This document shows positions 1 to 8,254 of a stretch of 64,000 nt of DNA, in pieces; the first letter of the stretch is position 1; every line of letters starts with the position of its first letter. The notes beneath the pieces were generated by a model, which worked only from the letters and a program-made list of their open reading frames with translations, did no database searches and was not told the origin of the DNA. A program made the translations under genes and the position numbers. The stretch comes from JAMXLO01 sp963812505 (GTDB taxonomy: Bacteria; Pseudomonadota; Alphaproteobacteria; Acetobacterales; Acetobacteraceae): the NCBI GenBank assembly GCA_963812505.1, contig CAWEVM010000003.1, positions 1 through 64,000 on the forward strand, written 5' to 3'.

Positions 1-472
1 AGAGGATATGGTCCAACACCTCACCGCGGCGCAGCGAAGCAGCGACGCGTCCCGCGTTTTCGTCGAATTCGGTCCAATCGATCCCCATGCCGCGCGTGCC
101 CACGATGCGCCCCTCCGCGTCGGATAGCGGTGCAGCGGAGAATGCGAGCAGTATCGAGCTGCCGTCGGCGCGTTTGAGCCAGGCGGCGCGCCGACGGACC
201 GGAGCGGTGACACGGAACGGATTGAAGCCATTCGCGTTCAGTCCGCCAGCCAGCAGCAATTCGGCAGGCTGGCCGATCAGGGTCGAGGCAGCCCAACCAA
301 GCGCCGCGTTCGGCATGACGAACACGAAACGGCCCCAGGCATCAGTCTCATAGGCGAGATCCGCGGCAGTGATCACGAGATCGCGCCAGCGCTGGCGACT
401 GTCGAGCAGCGCGCGCCGCAGGTTCGCATCGGTCCCGGGCGTGTGCGGGATATCGGCGATCGTATCGGTCAT
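1..472 (-). CDS. PAS-domain signalling protein, N-terminal part (runs off window)
   Basis: The reverse strand is open from an ATG at 472 to the window edge, about 157 codons with no stop, so only the N-terminus is present. The translation begins MTDTIADIPHTPG. About 30 residues in it shows a PAS-like fold: DLAYETDAWGRFVFV, then NAALGWAASTLIGQPAE, then a PAC-like stretch LKRADGSSILLAFSAAP followed by GRIVGTRGMGIDWTEF. PAS domains sense small ligands, redox state or light. The output domain (histidine kinase, GGDEF/EAL or other) lies outside the window and cannot be named. The gene is divergent from dapD with 131 bases between the starts. The PAS call is fairly safe; the full identity is unknown. 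Confidence 0.7.
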   Translation of the reverse strand, partial: MTDTIADIPHTPGTDANLRRALLDSRQRWRDLVITAADLAYETDAWGRFVFVMPNAALGWAASTLIGQPAELLLAGGLNANGFNPFRVTAPVRRRAAWLKRADGSSILLAFSAAPLSDAEGRIVGTRGMGIDWTEFDENAGRVAASLRRGEVLDHIL

Positions 473-603
473 GACGCCAAACGTCCTGTCCCGGATCGGC
501 TCATTAAACGCTATTCAGGCTAACGAAGCGTTGCCGACCGCGTTGACAGGTTCCAGGCCGCTGCGCATGGTCCGGCCGCGCATTCGACCGAGGATTTTGC
601 CGC

Positions 604-1443
604 ATGAGCCAGCACGCGCTGCAGCAGCCGATCGAGGAACTATGGGAACGGCGAGAGTCATTGTCGTCTGCGACCGGCGGCGACGCGCGTGGGGCGGTGG
701 AGGCGGCGCTCGACCTGCTCGACTCTGGCGCCGCACGTGTCGCCGAGCCGAGCGGGTCGGGCTGGCAGGTCAATCAGTGGCTGAAGAAGGCGGTCTTGCT
801 GTCGTTCCGGCTGACGGATTCCACGGCGATGGAAGGACCGGGCGGCGCGCCGGTGTGGGACAAGGTTCCATTGAAGTTCGCCGGTTGGGGTGAGAACCGC
901 TTTCGCGAGGCGGGATTCCGTGCAGTGCCCGGCGCAGTGGTGCGGCGGTCGGCCTATGTCGCGCCAGGTGCGGTGCTGATGCCCAGTTTCGTCAATGTCG
1001 GCGCCTATGTCGGGCGGAACACGATGGTGGATACCTGGGCGACGGTCGGAAGCTGCGCGCAGATCGGGGCCAACTGCCACCTGTCCGGCGGCGTCGGCAT
1101 CGGCGGCGTTCTGGAACCGCTCCAGGCCAATCCGGTGATCATCGAGGACGACTGCTTCGTCGGCGCGCGGTCGGAGGTCGCCGAAGGTGTGGTGGTGGAG
1201 CGCGGCAGCGTGCTGTCGATGGGGGTATTTATTGGTGCCTCGACCAAGGTGGTCGATCGCGCGACCGGCGAAATTCATGTCGGGCGGGTCCCGCCGTATT
1301 CCGTGGTGGTGCCGGGATCGCTGCCGGGCCGAGCACTGCCGGATGGCTCGCCAGGGCCATCGCTGTATTGCGCCGTGATCGTCAAGACGGTGGATGAGCA
1401 GACGCGAGCGAAGACCTCGATCAACGAGTTGTTGCGCGATTGA
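604..1443 (+). CDS. dapD: 2,3,4,5-tetrahydropyridine-2,6-dicarboxylate N-succinyltransferase
   Basis: DapD transfers a succinyl group from succinyl-CoA to tetrahydrodipicolinate in the succinylase branch of diaminopimelate/lysine synthesis, in the cytoplasm. The 279-residue protein has the usual family length. It has an alpha-helical N-terminal domain to about residue 105, then a left-handed beta-helix of hexapeptide repeats (about 108-240) of the form V.PGAVLMPSFVNVGAYVG. Family-conserved acidic residues are visible in MVDTWATVGS (D143) and GARSEVAEG (E191). The ATG at 604 is preceded by TTTTGCCGC without a strong Shine-Dalgarno sequence. dapE follows after three bases, so the two are surely co-transcribed and catalyse non-consecutive steps of the same pathway. 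Confidence 0.96.
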   Translation: MSQHALQQPIEELWERRESLSSATGGDARGAVEAALDLLDSGAARVAEPSGSGWQVNQWLKKAVLLSFRLTDSTAMEGPGGAPVWDKVPLKFAGWGENRFREAGFRAVPGAVVRRSAYVAPGAVLMPSFVNVGAYVGRNTMVDTWATVGSCAQIGANCHLSGGVGIGGVLEPLQANPVIIEDDCFVGARSEVAEGVVVERGSVLSMGVFIGASTKVVDRATGEIHVGRVPPYSVVVPGSLPGRALPDGSPGPSLYCAVIVKTVDEQTRAKTSINELLRD

Positions 1444-1446
1444 TCT

Positions 1447-2574
1447 GTGACCGATCTGCATGATCCCCTTCCCGTTGCGCAGGCGCTGATCCGCTGCGCC
1501 TCGATCACGCCGGCGGACGCCGGCGCACAGACAGTGTTGGCCGACGTTCTGCGGCAACTCGGTTTTGCTGTCACACCACTGCGTTACGGCCAGATCGACA
1601 ACCTGTTCGCGCGCATTGGCACCGGATCGCCGCATATCTGCTTTGCCGGACATACTGACGTTGTTCCGGTCGGCAATGCGAATTGGCAATCGGATCCATT
1701 CGGTGGCGAGGTCCGCAACGACATTCTCTACGGCCGCGGTGCCTGCGACATGAAAGGCGCCATTGCGGCCTTCGTCGCGGCTGCCGCGCAGCACCTGGCC
1801 GACGGTCCACCGCACGGTTCGATCAGCCTATTGATCACCGGCGACGAGGAAGGCCCTGCGGTCGATGGCACGGTGCGCGTGCTCGAATGGATGCAGACCA
1901 ACGGCCAGATTCCCGACTTCTGCGTCGTGGGCGAGCCAACCTGTCCGGTGACGCTCGGCGACATGGTGAAGATCGGCCGTCGCGGCAGCCTGAACGCGAA
2001 AATCACAGTTCACGGCACACAGGGCCACGTCGCCTATCCGCAGCGCGCCGACAACCCGGTTCACCGGTTGATACGCATCGCCGATGCCCTGACCGCGGCG
2101 CCGCTCGACGCCGGCAACGAGTGGTTTCAGCCGTCGAGTCTTCAGTTCACCAGCATCGACGTCGGCAACCCGGTGACCAACGTAATCCCGGCCGCCGCGT
2201 CAGCGATGCTGAACATCCGCTTCAACAGCGACCACACCGGCGCTGTGCTGTCTGCATGGCTGCGCGCGGTAATCGAGCAGCATGTGGAGCGATTCGACCT
2301 GGACATCGCGATCAGCGGCGAGTCGTTCCTCACCGAACCTGGAGAACTGGTGAACACGCTGCGCCAGGCTATCGTGGATGCGAGCGGCGTGGAGCCGAAG
2401 CTCGATACGGGCGGCGGTACCTCGGATGCCCGGTTCATTGCGCGCTACTGTCCGGTTGCCGAGTTCGGCCTGGTTGGCGCTACCATGCATCAGGTGGACG
2501 AGCGCGTTCCGGTTGCTGAATTGCGCGACCTCGCGCGCATTTACCGTGGAATCCTCACGGCCTTTCTGACATGA
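1447..2574 (+). CDS. dapE: succinyl-diaminopimelate desuccinylase
   Basis: DapE hydrolyses N-succinyl-LL-diaminopimelate to LL-diaminopimelate and succinate. It is a di-zinc M20-family amidohydrolase. The 375-residue protein shows the metal ligands in order: FAGHTDVVP (H69), GACDMKG (D101), TGDEEGPA (catalytic E134 and ligand E135), VGEPT (E163) and ATMHQVDER (H348). A dimerisation/lid domain lies between about 180 and 290. Translation starts at GTG 1447, three bases after the dapD stop. The stop overlaps the ATG of the next gene by four bases, so dapD, dapE and the two following membrane genes form one transcriptional unit by spacing. Confidence 0.96.
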   Translation: MTDLHDPLPVAQALIRCASITPADAGAQTVLADVLRQLGFAVTPLRYGQIDNLFARIGTGSPHICFAGHTDVVPVGNANWQSDPFGGEVRNDILYGRGACDMKGAIAAFVAAAAQHLADGPPHGSISLLITGDEEGPAVDGTVRVLEWMQTNGQIPDFCVVGEPTCPVTLGDMVKIGRRGSLNAKITVHGTQGHVAYPQRADNPVHRLIRIADALTAAPLDAGNEWFQPSSLQFTSIDVGNPVTNVIPAAASAMLNIRFNSDHTGAVLSAWLRAVIEQHVERFDLDIAISGESFLTEPGELVNTLRQAIVDASGVEPKLDTGGGTSDARFIARYCPVAEFGLVGATMHQVDERVPVAELRDLARIYRGILTAFLT

Positions 2575-3170
2575 GCGGTTACACGCGCGGGCGGCCACCG
2601 CAGCTTGGCAGCATTGTACTCGGTGTCCTGCGCCTGGCCCGCGGGCGTGCCGACGGTTTCCGTCAGTTCGGCGCGACACGCGAAGCATTCCTGGCGAGCT
2701 TGGCGCCGTTGATCGCCTTTCCGCTGGTGGGTGGCATGCTGATGTTGCTGGGCGGCGGCGGCCTGACCGCGGTTGGGGATTTGCTGGCGACACTGTGCGC
2801 GCTGGTGGCGCCGCCGGTTCTGTCGTTCGAGGTCGCGCGGTTGTGGGGCAGACAGAATGCGTGGCTGCGTTTTGCCACGGCCTTCAACTGGTGCCAGTGG
2901 GTCATACCAGTCTTCGGCACCCTGCTGCTGGTGGTGCTTGGGACCCTGGCCGCGCTCGGGCTGCCACGCTCGATTGCAAGTGCCAGCGTTGTGCTTGGCC
3001 TGGTAACGTATGGCCTGTGGCTGCACTGGTTCCTGGCGCGCCACGGTCTCGGCCTGTCGCGCATCCGTGCGGCGCTTCTGGTGTTTGGGGTGAATTTCGG
3101 GACGGTGCTGCTTGTGTTGGGACCGCGCATGCTGGCGCTGATCGGCGACGGCGGGCTGGGCGAGAAATGA
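2571..3170 (+). CDS. integral membrane protein of unknown function (tandem copy 1)
   Basis: A 199-residue protein with about four to five hydrophobic segments (roughly 42-65, 67-88, 108-134, 139-160 and 170-190). It begins with a basic stretch, GVLRLARGRADGFRQF. The start ATG overlaps the dapE stop (ATGA). I do not recognise a named family. It resembles its downstream neighbour: both open with a short segment ending in LARGRA-G and both carry an aromatic N-W-C motif before a helix (FNWCQWV here, WNWCNVV next door). Both also have an LW-WF motif (LWLHWFLAR here, LWLEWFVFR next door). Placement in the dapDE operon suggests co-expression with cell-wall precursor synthesis but does not establish a role. 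Confidence 0.75.
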   Translation: MSGYTRGRPPQLGSIVLGVLRLARGRADGFRQFGATREAFLASLAPLIAFPLVGGMLMLLGGGGLTAVGDLLATLCALVAPPVLSFEVARLWGRQNAWLRFATAFNWCQWVIPVFGTLLLVVLGTLAALGLPRSIASASVVLGLVTYGLWLHWFLARHGLGLSRIRAALLVFGVNFGTVLLVLGPRMLALIGDGGLGEK

Positions 3171-3736
3171 GCATCGGCACGGCGGTGTCCTCCGGGCTGC
3201 ATGCGGCCTGGCTGTTGGCGCGCGGGCGGGCGGAGGGGGTCCAGTATGTCGAGGCTGACATGGCCGGCGCCGCACGCAGTTTCTGGGCGGCCGCGATCTG
3301 CCTGCCGGCGTTCGTCTGCCTGCGACTGTTGGCCTGGACAACCGGGGGCATGCCGCCGCACGCGGCGCATGTGTTCGCAATCGATCTGCTGTCCTACGGC
3401 ATCGGCTGGTGCGGGTTTGCTGTGCTGTCGCACCGGCTGGTTGGCGCGATGGGATTGAGCGAGCGCTGGCCGCGCTGCATCGCGCTGTGGAACTGGTGCA
3501 ACGTGGTGCAGTACCTGCTGCTGGTGGTGTTCAGCATTCCGGGGCTGCTGGGCGCGCCGGCGCCGCTCGATCAGGCGGCGCAGCTTGTCGGGCTCGGCTG
3601 GGCGCTGTGGCTGGAATGGTTCGTCTTCCGACTGACATTAGGCATTGGGTTTGCCGCCGCGGCGGGGCTGGTCATGCTGGATGTGGCGATCGGCGTGCTG
3701 CTGGCAGCGGTCGGGGTTACGCTCGCGGGCGCATAG
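3167..3736 (+). CDS. integral membrane protein of unknown function (tandem copy 2)
   Basis: A 189-residue membrane protein whose ATG at 3167 overlaps the previous stop by four bases. It has about four to five hydrophobic helices, the motif LWNWCNVVQY near residue 106 and LWLEWFVFRL near residue 150. These match in position and kind the NWC and LW-WF motifs of the preceding gene, so the pair looks like an old tandem duplication. I know of no function. Longer in-frame extensions exist upstream but would lie inside the previous gene, and the ATGA overlap is the better start. Confidence 0.7.
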   Translation: MSIGTAVSSGLHAAWLLARGRAEGVQYVEADMAGAARSFWAAAICLPAFVCLRLLAWTTGGMPPHAAHVFAIDLLSYGIGWCGFAVLSHRLVGAMGLSERWPRCIALWNWCNVVQYLLLVVFSIPGLLGAPAPLDQAAQLVGLGWALWLEWFVFRLTLGIGFAAAAGLVMLDVAIGVLLAAVGVTLAGA

Positions 3737-3801
3737 GGCGGTCTTGCTGCCCGCTCCCATGAGGATTAGTCGGCTGTGTCGGAAGATTAGCCAGGACACG
3801 C

Positions 3802-4812
3802 ATGCTTTCCCAGTTCGAGCGCTACCCCCTGACCTTCGGTCCCACGCCGATCGAGCATCTGTCGCGTCTCACCGAACATCTCGGCGGCGCGGTGGAGATT
3901 TACGCCAAGCGCGAGGACTGCAACTCGGGCCTCGCGTTCGGCGGCAACAAGCTGCGCAAGCTGGAGTACATTGTGCCGGACGCGATCGCCTCCAACGCCG
4001 ATACGCTGGTATCCATCGGCGGGGTGCAGTCGAACCACACCCGCATGGTCGCGGCGGTGGCGGCGAAGCTCGGAATGAATTGTCTGCTGATCCAGGAGAG
4101 CTGGGTGCCGCATGAGGACGCGGTCTACGACCGGGTAGGCAACATAATGCTGTCGCGCATCATGGGAGCCGAGACCCGAATGGTCGACGCAGGGTTCGAT
4201 ATCGGCATCCGCGACAGTTGGAAGGCGGCGCTCGACGAGGTGCGCGCAAGGGGTGGCAAGCCTTACGCCATTCCCGCCGGCGCATCGGTGCACAGGTTCG
4301 GCGGTCTCGGTTATGTCGGCTTCGCCGAGGAAGTGCGGGCGCAGGAGGCCGCCATGGGCCTGCGCTTCGATTATATCGTGGTGTGCACTGTGACCGGCTC
4401 GACGCACGCCGGCATGGTGGTGGGCTTCGCCGTGGACGGACGCGCACGCAACGTCATTGGCATCGACGCGTCCGGCACCCCGGCGCAGACCAAGGCGCAG
4501 GTGCTCGAAATCGCGCAGAACACTGCTGCGCTTGTAGGCGGCAAGGACATCGTTGCGGATGATATCGTCCTGCTGGAGGACTACGCCTACCCCTGCTACG
4601 GCATGCCGTCGAAAGAGACGCTGGAGGCGATCCGCCTGTCAGCGCGCCTCGAGGGCATGATCACCGACCCTGTCTATGAAGGAAAGTCGATGCAGGGGCT
4701 GATCGACCTGATCAAGAATGGAGTCTTCCCCAAGGGGGCCAAGGTGCTCTACGCGCATCTTGGTGGCGCCCCTGCGCTGAACGGTTATGGTTACACGTTC
4801 CGGAATGGGTGA
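3802..4812 (+). CDS. acdS: 1-aminocyclopropane-1-carboxylate deaminase
   Basis: AcdS opens the cyclopropane ring of ACC, the plant ethylene precursor, to give 2-oxobutyrate and ammonia, using PLP in the cytoplasm. The 336-residue protein has the family length and near-canonical blocks: YAKREDCNSGLAFGGNK with PLP lysine K50, SIGGVQSN with S77, and CTVTGSTHAGMVVG for phosphate binding. Two residues separate true ACC deaminases from the related D-cysteine desulfhydrases: Glu in the DPVYEGKS motif and Leu in the AHLGG motif (E295 and L322 in the well-studied enzymes). Both are present here as E293 and L320, so the ACC deaminase call is preferred. The gene stands alone after a 65-base gap. I saw no adjacent Lrp-type acdR regulator. 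Confidence 0.93.
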   Translation: MLSQFERYPLTFGPTPIEHLSRLTEHLGGAVEIYAKREDCNSGLAFGGNKLRKLEYIVPDAIASNADTLVSIGGVQSNHTRMVAAVAAKLGMNCLLIQESWVPHEDAVYDRVGNIMLSRIMGAETRMVDAGFDIGIRDSWKAALDEVRARGGKPYAIPAGASVHRFGGLGYVGFAEEVRAQEAAMGLRFDYIVVCTVTGSTHAGMVVGFAVDGRARNVIGIDASGTPAQTKAQVLEIAQNTAALVGGKDIVADDIVLLEDYAYPCYGMPSKETLEAIRLSARLEGMITDPVYEGKSMQGLIDLIKNGVFPKGAKVLYAHLGGAPALNGYGYTFRNG

Positions 4813-4963
4813 GCGGGTTCTGATCACATTCGCTGGCGAAGACTAACCGCGAATTTAAGGAACTAAATCCGTCTTTAATCGAAATGTCGAGCCGACGCCC
4901 ATACGTCAGTGGCGTCTTGAGGACACGGCGTCTTCCAGGCATTGGACGGAAAAGGATAAACTG

Positions 4964-5227
4964 ATGAAGACGATACTTCTCGCCGCCGCCGCGATGCTTT
5001 GCATCGGAGTGGGCGTAGCCTATGCGGACGGGGGAGATGACGAGGGCGGAGCGGTCGCGAACACGTTTTTCAGCGAGCTTCCTGGGGTGCTTCCGACGGC
5101 TCCTGGGGCGCCGCCCAACAACGTAGCTGTGAACGGCTACCAGACCATGACCCAGCCCACCACCACTTCCTCGGCTGCACCTTCCACCACTACCGCCACA
5201 ACGGGGACTCGTTCCAGCGGCGGCTGA
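4964..5227 (+). CDS. small secreted Thr/Ser/Ala-rich protein, unknown function
   Basis: An 87-residue protein. It has a clear signal peptide (MKTILLAAAAMLCIGVGVAYA, cleavage expected after AYA at about 21), then an acidic DGGDDEGG stretch and a low-complexity C-terminus rich in T, S, P and A. Aggaa/aggat sequences precede the ATG. It is not recognised as a family member. The export signal and the simple composition suggest a periplasmic or surface protein. It stands alone between acdS and the oppositely oriented histidine kinase gene. Confidence 0.6.
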   Translation: MKTILLAAAAMLCIGVGVAYADGGDDEGGAVANTFFSELPGVLPTAPGAPPNNVAVNGYQTMTQPTTTSSAAPSTTTATTGTRSSGG

Positions 5228-5281
5228 CGGTTCCTATTGCCGCAGACAGCGCAAACCGGGCTGGCGATATGCTGGCTCGGT

Positions 5282-6640
5282 TCACGCGGCATAACAGGTG
5301 ATTTCGATGCGGCAACCGGGGCCGTCAATGATCGCCAAGCGAAATCCGTGCAGCTTTACTATCGCGGCGACCAGGCTGAGGCCAAGCCCAACTCCAACCG
5401 CATGACGGCTTCTGTCTGAGCGATAGAACCTGGTGAACACGGTGTCGCGTTCAGTGTCACGGATGCCTGGCCCGGTATCCTCAACGCGTACCGCCGGTCC
5501 CTCAGGACGTTGCAGCAGACGAAGTGCCACGGAACCATGCGTCGGCGTGAACTTGACTGCGTTGTCGACCAGATTTGCCACCGCCTCAAGCAGCAGGTCG
5601 TGATCGCCGGAGACTGGAGCAGCGTGAGTCAGATCAAGCTGCAGCGACACGCCTTTGTCTTCGGCGATCGGATTATAAAGCTCATGCACGGCTCGCAGTA
5701 TTTCACCGAGCTGAACGGTTGCCATTCCGGCATGCCGCCGACTGTGGTCGATCTCGGCGATCCGCAAGAGTGCAGTGATGATGGCCAAAGACTGATCGAG
5801 CCCGGCTATCGCACGATCCGTGGCTGTGGACAGATCCTGAAGTGTTCGCGCGTTGTCACGTCCGCGCTCCAATATGGCTCGAACGCGCGTCAGCGGCGTG
5901 CGCAGATCGTGTGCGATGTCGTCGCCCACGCTCGATAGTTCACCGACGAGATGTTCGATCTGATCAAGCATCCCATTGACGATCTTGGCCAGCCGATTGA
6001 GCGGATCGTCATAGCCGCCGATTGGCAGCCGTTCCCTGAGCTCGCCACCGACAACGAGCTGGACCTGGCGATTCATCTCATCGATCCGCCGCTGCGCACG
6101 CCTGCTGAGCCAGGTTCCAGTCAGCAGCGCCAGACAGACGGCGGGAAGCAGGCCGAGCCCGAGTGAACGGGCCACAACCTGGCCGATCTGACGCACATCA
6201 CCGGCATCGTGGCCAATCAGTAGAATATCGCCGGACGGCAGCCGACCGGCGATAACCCGAGCGGTCTGTAACTCGCGCCCGCGAATATCCACGCGCACCA
6301 GCTTGATGGTATGTGGCGTGTCGTCGATCAGCAGCCCCGGTGGCATTGCTTCGACATTCCCGGCGATCGGCACATTGTCCGACCCGAAGAGCTCCGCCAG
6401 TTTGACCCGGCGGGGGTCCTCGATCAGGTGCTGCATGACAAACTTCAGCTCCTGGTCGCGCGCCTCGGCATTGTTCAGCCGTGCATCCGCGATGATGATC
6501 GCGTCGAGGTTCTCGGTGAGGTAGGTCGCGGTCTGCCAATAGACGAAGCCGAACAGCAGCAGTGTGCAAACGCCGAACGCACCCGCGACAGCCAGTGCCC
6601 AGCGAACGGTGGTTGATCGGACGAATTCAGGCAGGCGCAC
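5282..6640 (-). CDS. membrane sensor histidine kinase (HAMP, HisKA, HATPase)
   Basis: This kinase forms a two-component system with the regulator just upstream. Visible layout in a 452-residue protein: membrane helix about 12-35, periplasmic sensor about 36-150, second helix about 155-178 and a HAMP linker. The H box is DDIAHDLRTPLTRVR with the phospho-His near 244. The ATPase domain has NLVDNAVKFTP (N box), VEDTGPGI (G1) and VGLGLSLV (G2). The start is taken as GTG at 6640, overlapping the regulator stop by 14 bases; an in-frame start at 6667 is also possible. The stimulus is unknown. Translational coupling with the regulator is likely. Confidence 0.9.
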   Translation of the reverse strand: MRLPEFVRSTTVRWALAVAGAFGVCTLLLFGFVYWQTATYLTENLDAIIIADARLNNAEARDQELKFVMQHLIEDPRRVKLAELFGSDNVPIAGNVEAMPPGLLIDDTPHTIKLVRVDIRGRELQTARVIAGRLPSGDILLIGHDAGDVRQIGQVVARSLGLGLLPAVCLALLTGTWLSRRAQRRIDEMNRQVQLVVGGELRERLPIGGYDDPLNRLAKIVNGMLDQIEHLVGELSSVGDDIAHDLRTPLTRVRAILERGRDNARTLQDLSTATDRAIAGLDQSLAIITALLRIAEIDHSRRHAGMATVQLGEILRAVHELYNPIAEDKGVSLQLDLTHAAPVSGDHDLLLEAVANLVDNAVKFTPTHGSVALRLLQRPEGPAVRVEDTGPGIRDTERDTVFTRFYRSDRSRHAVGVGLGLSLVAAIVKLHGFRLAIIDGPGCRIEITCYAA

Positions 6641-7316
6641 GCAGCATAAACCCGGAACCGCGCACACTCAGGATCATCGGCGATTCGTCTGGAGCATCCA
6701 CTTTGCGGCGTAGCCGGCCAATGTGCACGTCCACCAGATTGGTCTGCGGCACAAACCGGTAATTCCACACATTTTCCAGCAACATGGCCCGCGTCAGAAC
6801 CTGTCCCTCGCGTCGCATCATGTATTCAAGCAACTGGAACTCACGGGGCAGAAGTTCAAGCTCTCGCCGGCCGCGGCAGGCTGTCCTGGCCAGCAGGTCC
6901 AATTCGAGGGGCCCGACGCGCAGCAAGGTTTCGCGCGGATCCCCCGGCCGGCGCAGCAATGCCTCCAATCTCGCAGCAAGCTCCGACAGCGCAAAGGGCT
7001 TGGCGAGATAGTCGTCGCCGCCAGCGCGTAGACCGCGCACGCGGTCGTTCACCGCGTTGAGAGCGCTGAGGACCAGGACAGGTGTCCGTATCCCCTCGCC
7101 TCGCAATGTTTCGACGACACTGAGACCGTCCAGGCCGGGGAGCATTCGGTCAACCACCAGCACGTCCCATCCGCCGGAGCGAGCACGCTGCAATCCCTCG
7201 GTTCCATCAGTTGCGCGATCCAGCATGTATCCTCGATCATCGAGCGCAGTAACGATCTCTTCCGCGGTTCCATCGTCGTCTTCGATGACAAGCACTTTTG
7301 CCAAGGCGCGCTCCAC
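6627..7316 (-). CDS. OmpR/PhoB-family response regulator
   Basis: A 229-residue DNA-binding regulator. The receiver domain has the acidic pocket VIEDDD (residues 11-15), the phosphorylation site in VVDRMLPG (D56), a conserved Ser in VLVLSA and the Lys of LAKPFALSEL. The C-terminal half is a winged helix with the typical block LPREFQLLEYMMRREGQVLTRAMLLENVW cut here into LPREFQLLEYMM and LTRAMLLENVW. The start is GTG at 7316; an alternative TTG lies four codons in. It lies 55 bases downstream of truA and overlaps the kinase gene. Confidence 0.93.
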   Translation of the reverse strand: MERALAKVLVIEDDDGTAEEIVTALDDRGYMLDRATDGTEGLQRARSGGWDVLVVDRMLPGLDGLSVVETLRGEGIRTPVLVLSALNAVNDRVRGLRAGGDDYLAKPFALSELAARLEALLRRPGDPRETLLRVGPLELDLLARTACRGRRELELLPREFQLLEYMMRREGQVLTRAMLLENVWNYRFVPQTNLVDVHIGRLRRKVDAPDESPMILSVRGSGFMLRAPA

Positions 7317-7371
7317 TTCGAACCGAAGTATTGCATGTTATGTCGTTCAAAGCATGTCACCAACCCAGTAA

Positions 7372-8139
7372 TCAGGTTGTCGCGGAAAATGGATCGTCTT
7401 GGTATCGCACTGCGGTCAGGCACAGCCCATCCGCCGGCGCGGTTGGACCGGCCGCCGAACGGTCACGCGCCGCCAGTGCGGCGGCGACGCGACCCACCGG
7501 CCAGCTTCCATCGCCGACCAGCTTCAGTGTCCCCACCATGTTACGTACCTGGTGGTGCAGGAAGCTTCGCGCCACGGCGACGATCTCAATGATGTCGCCG
7601 GCGCGCTGCACTTCGAGGCGATCGAGCGTGCGCAGCGGGCTGTTGGCCTGACAGGCGGCGGCGCGGTACGAGGAGAAGTCGTGCCGGCCCAGCAGGCTCC
7701 GTGCCGCACGGTGCATGGCATCGGCGTCGAGTTCGGCGGCCACATGCCAAACGCGGCCGACCAGCAGTGCAGGGCGGGCGCGGCGGTTCAGGATGCGGTA
7801 ACGGTACGTGCGGCCGATGGCAGAGAAGCGCGCGTTCCAGCCGTCGGGTGCCGGGGCGGCGTCCAGCACGACCACGGGATGCGGCTTCATGTGGTAGTTC
7901 AGTGCATCGCGGACCTTCGCGGCCACCAGCGTATTGGGCAGGTGGAGCTGAGCGACCTGGGCCGAGGCATGCACGCCAGCGTCGGTGCGGCCCGCGACGG
8001 TGCTGACTATCGGCGCGCCATGGCTCAGCTTGGAGGCCGCGGATTCCAGCACCTCCTGAACGGACAGACCGGTGGACTGGCGCTGCCAGCCGACGAATGG
8101 GGTGCCATCGTACTCCAGACGGAGCGCCCAGTGGGTCAT
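7372..8139 (-). CDS. truA: tRNA pseudouridine(38-40) synthase
   Basis: TruA converts uridines 38-40 in the tRNA anticodon arm to pseudouridine. From the ATG at 8139 the protein is 255 residues, the normal length, and starts MTHWALRLEYDGTPFVGWQ, a near-perfect family N-terminus. The catalytic aspartate lies in VAGRTDAGVHA (D53). Later blocks FSAIGRTYRYRI and FLHHQVRNMVG are also typical. A longer in-frame reading from 8307 would add a low-complexity Gly/Pro stretch encoded by a repeat and is rejected. It follows fmt on the same strand after a 115-base repeat-containing spacer. Confidence 0.95.
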   Translation of the reverse strand: MTHWALRLEYDGTPFVGWQRQSTGLSVQEVLESAASKLSHGAPIVSTVAGRTDAGVHASAQVAQLHLPNTLVAAKVRDALNYHMKPHPVVVLDAAPAPDGWNARFSAIGRTYRYRILNRRARPALLVGRVWHVAAELDADAMHRAARSLLGRHDFSSYRAAACQANSPLRTLDRLEVQRAGDIIEIVAVARSFLHHQVRNMVGTLKLVGDGSWPVGRVAAALAARDRSAAGPTAPADGLCLTAVRYQDDPFSATT

Positions 8140-8165
8140 GGAGGGGGGACGTTGGGAGGGGACAG

Positions 8166-8245
8166 TCCATGGCCCCCTCCCCCCACCCCCTCCCGCGACG
8201 GGAGGGGGAGTCCCTGGTCCCTGGTCCCTGGTCCCTGGTCCTGGG
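8166..8245. repeat. GC-rich hairpin plus tandem TCCCTGG heptamers between fmt and truA
   Basis: The fmt-truA spacer holds two structures. The first is a near-perfect inverted repeat, CCCCCTCCCG-CGA-CGGGAGGGGG (about 8185-8207), preceded by another C-tract. The second, directly after it, is four to five consecutive copies of the heptamer TCCCTGG (about 8211-8245), the last one altered. Similar C-tract/G-tract hairpins occur near 17270 and 44450 in this window, so the hairpin part may be a dispersed intergenic element. It lacks a clean T-tract, so a rho-independent terminator is not certain. Confidence 0.6.
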
Positions 8246-8254
8246 TGAGGGTGT

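Noticed and set aside
658..1815. A 385-codon open frame on the minus strand across dapD and dapE.
   Set aside because: Its protein is Arg/Asp/Gly-rich without domain patterns and it is fully antisense to two genes with intact family motifs.
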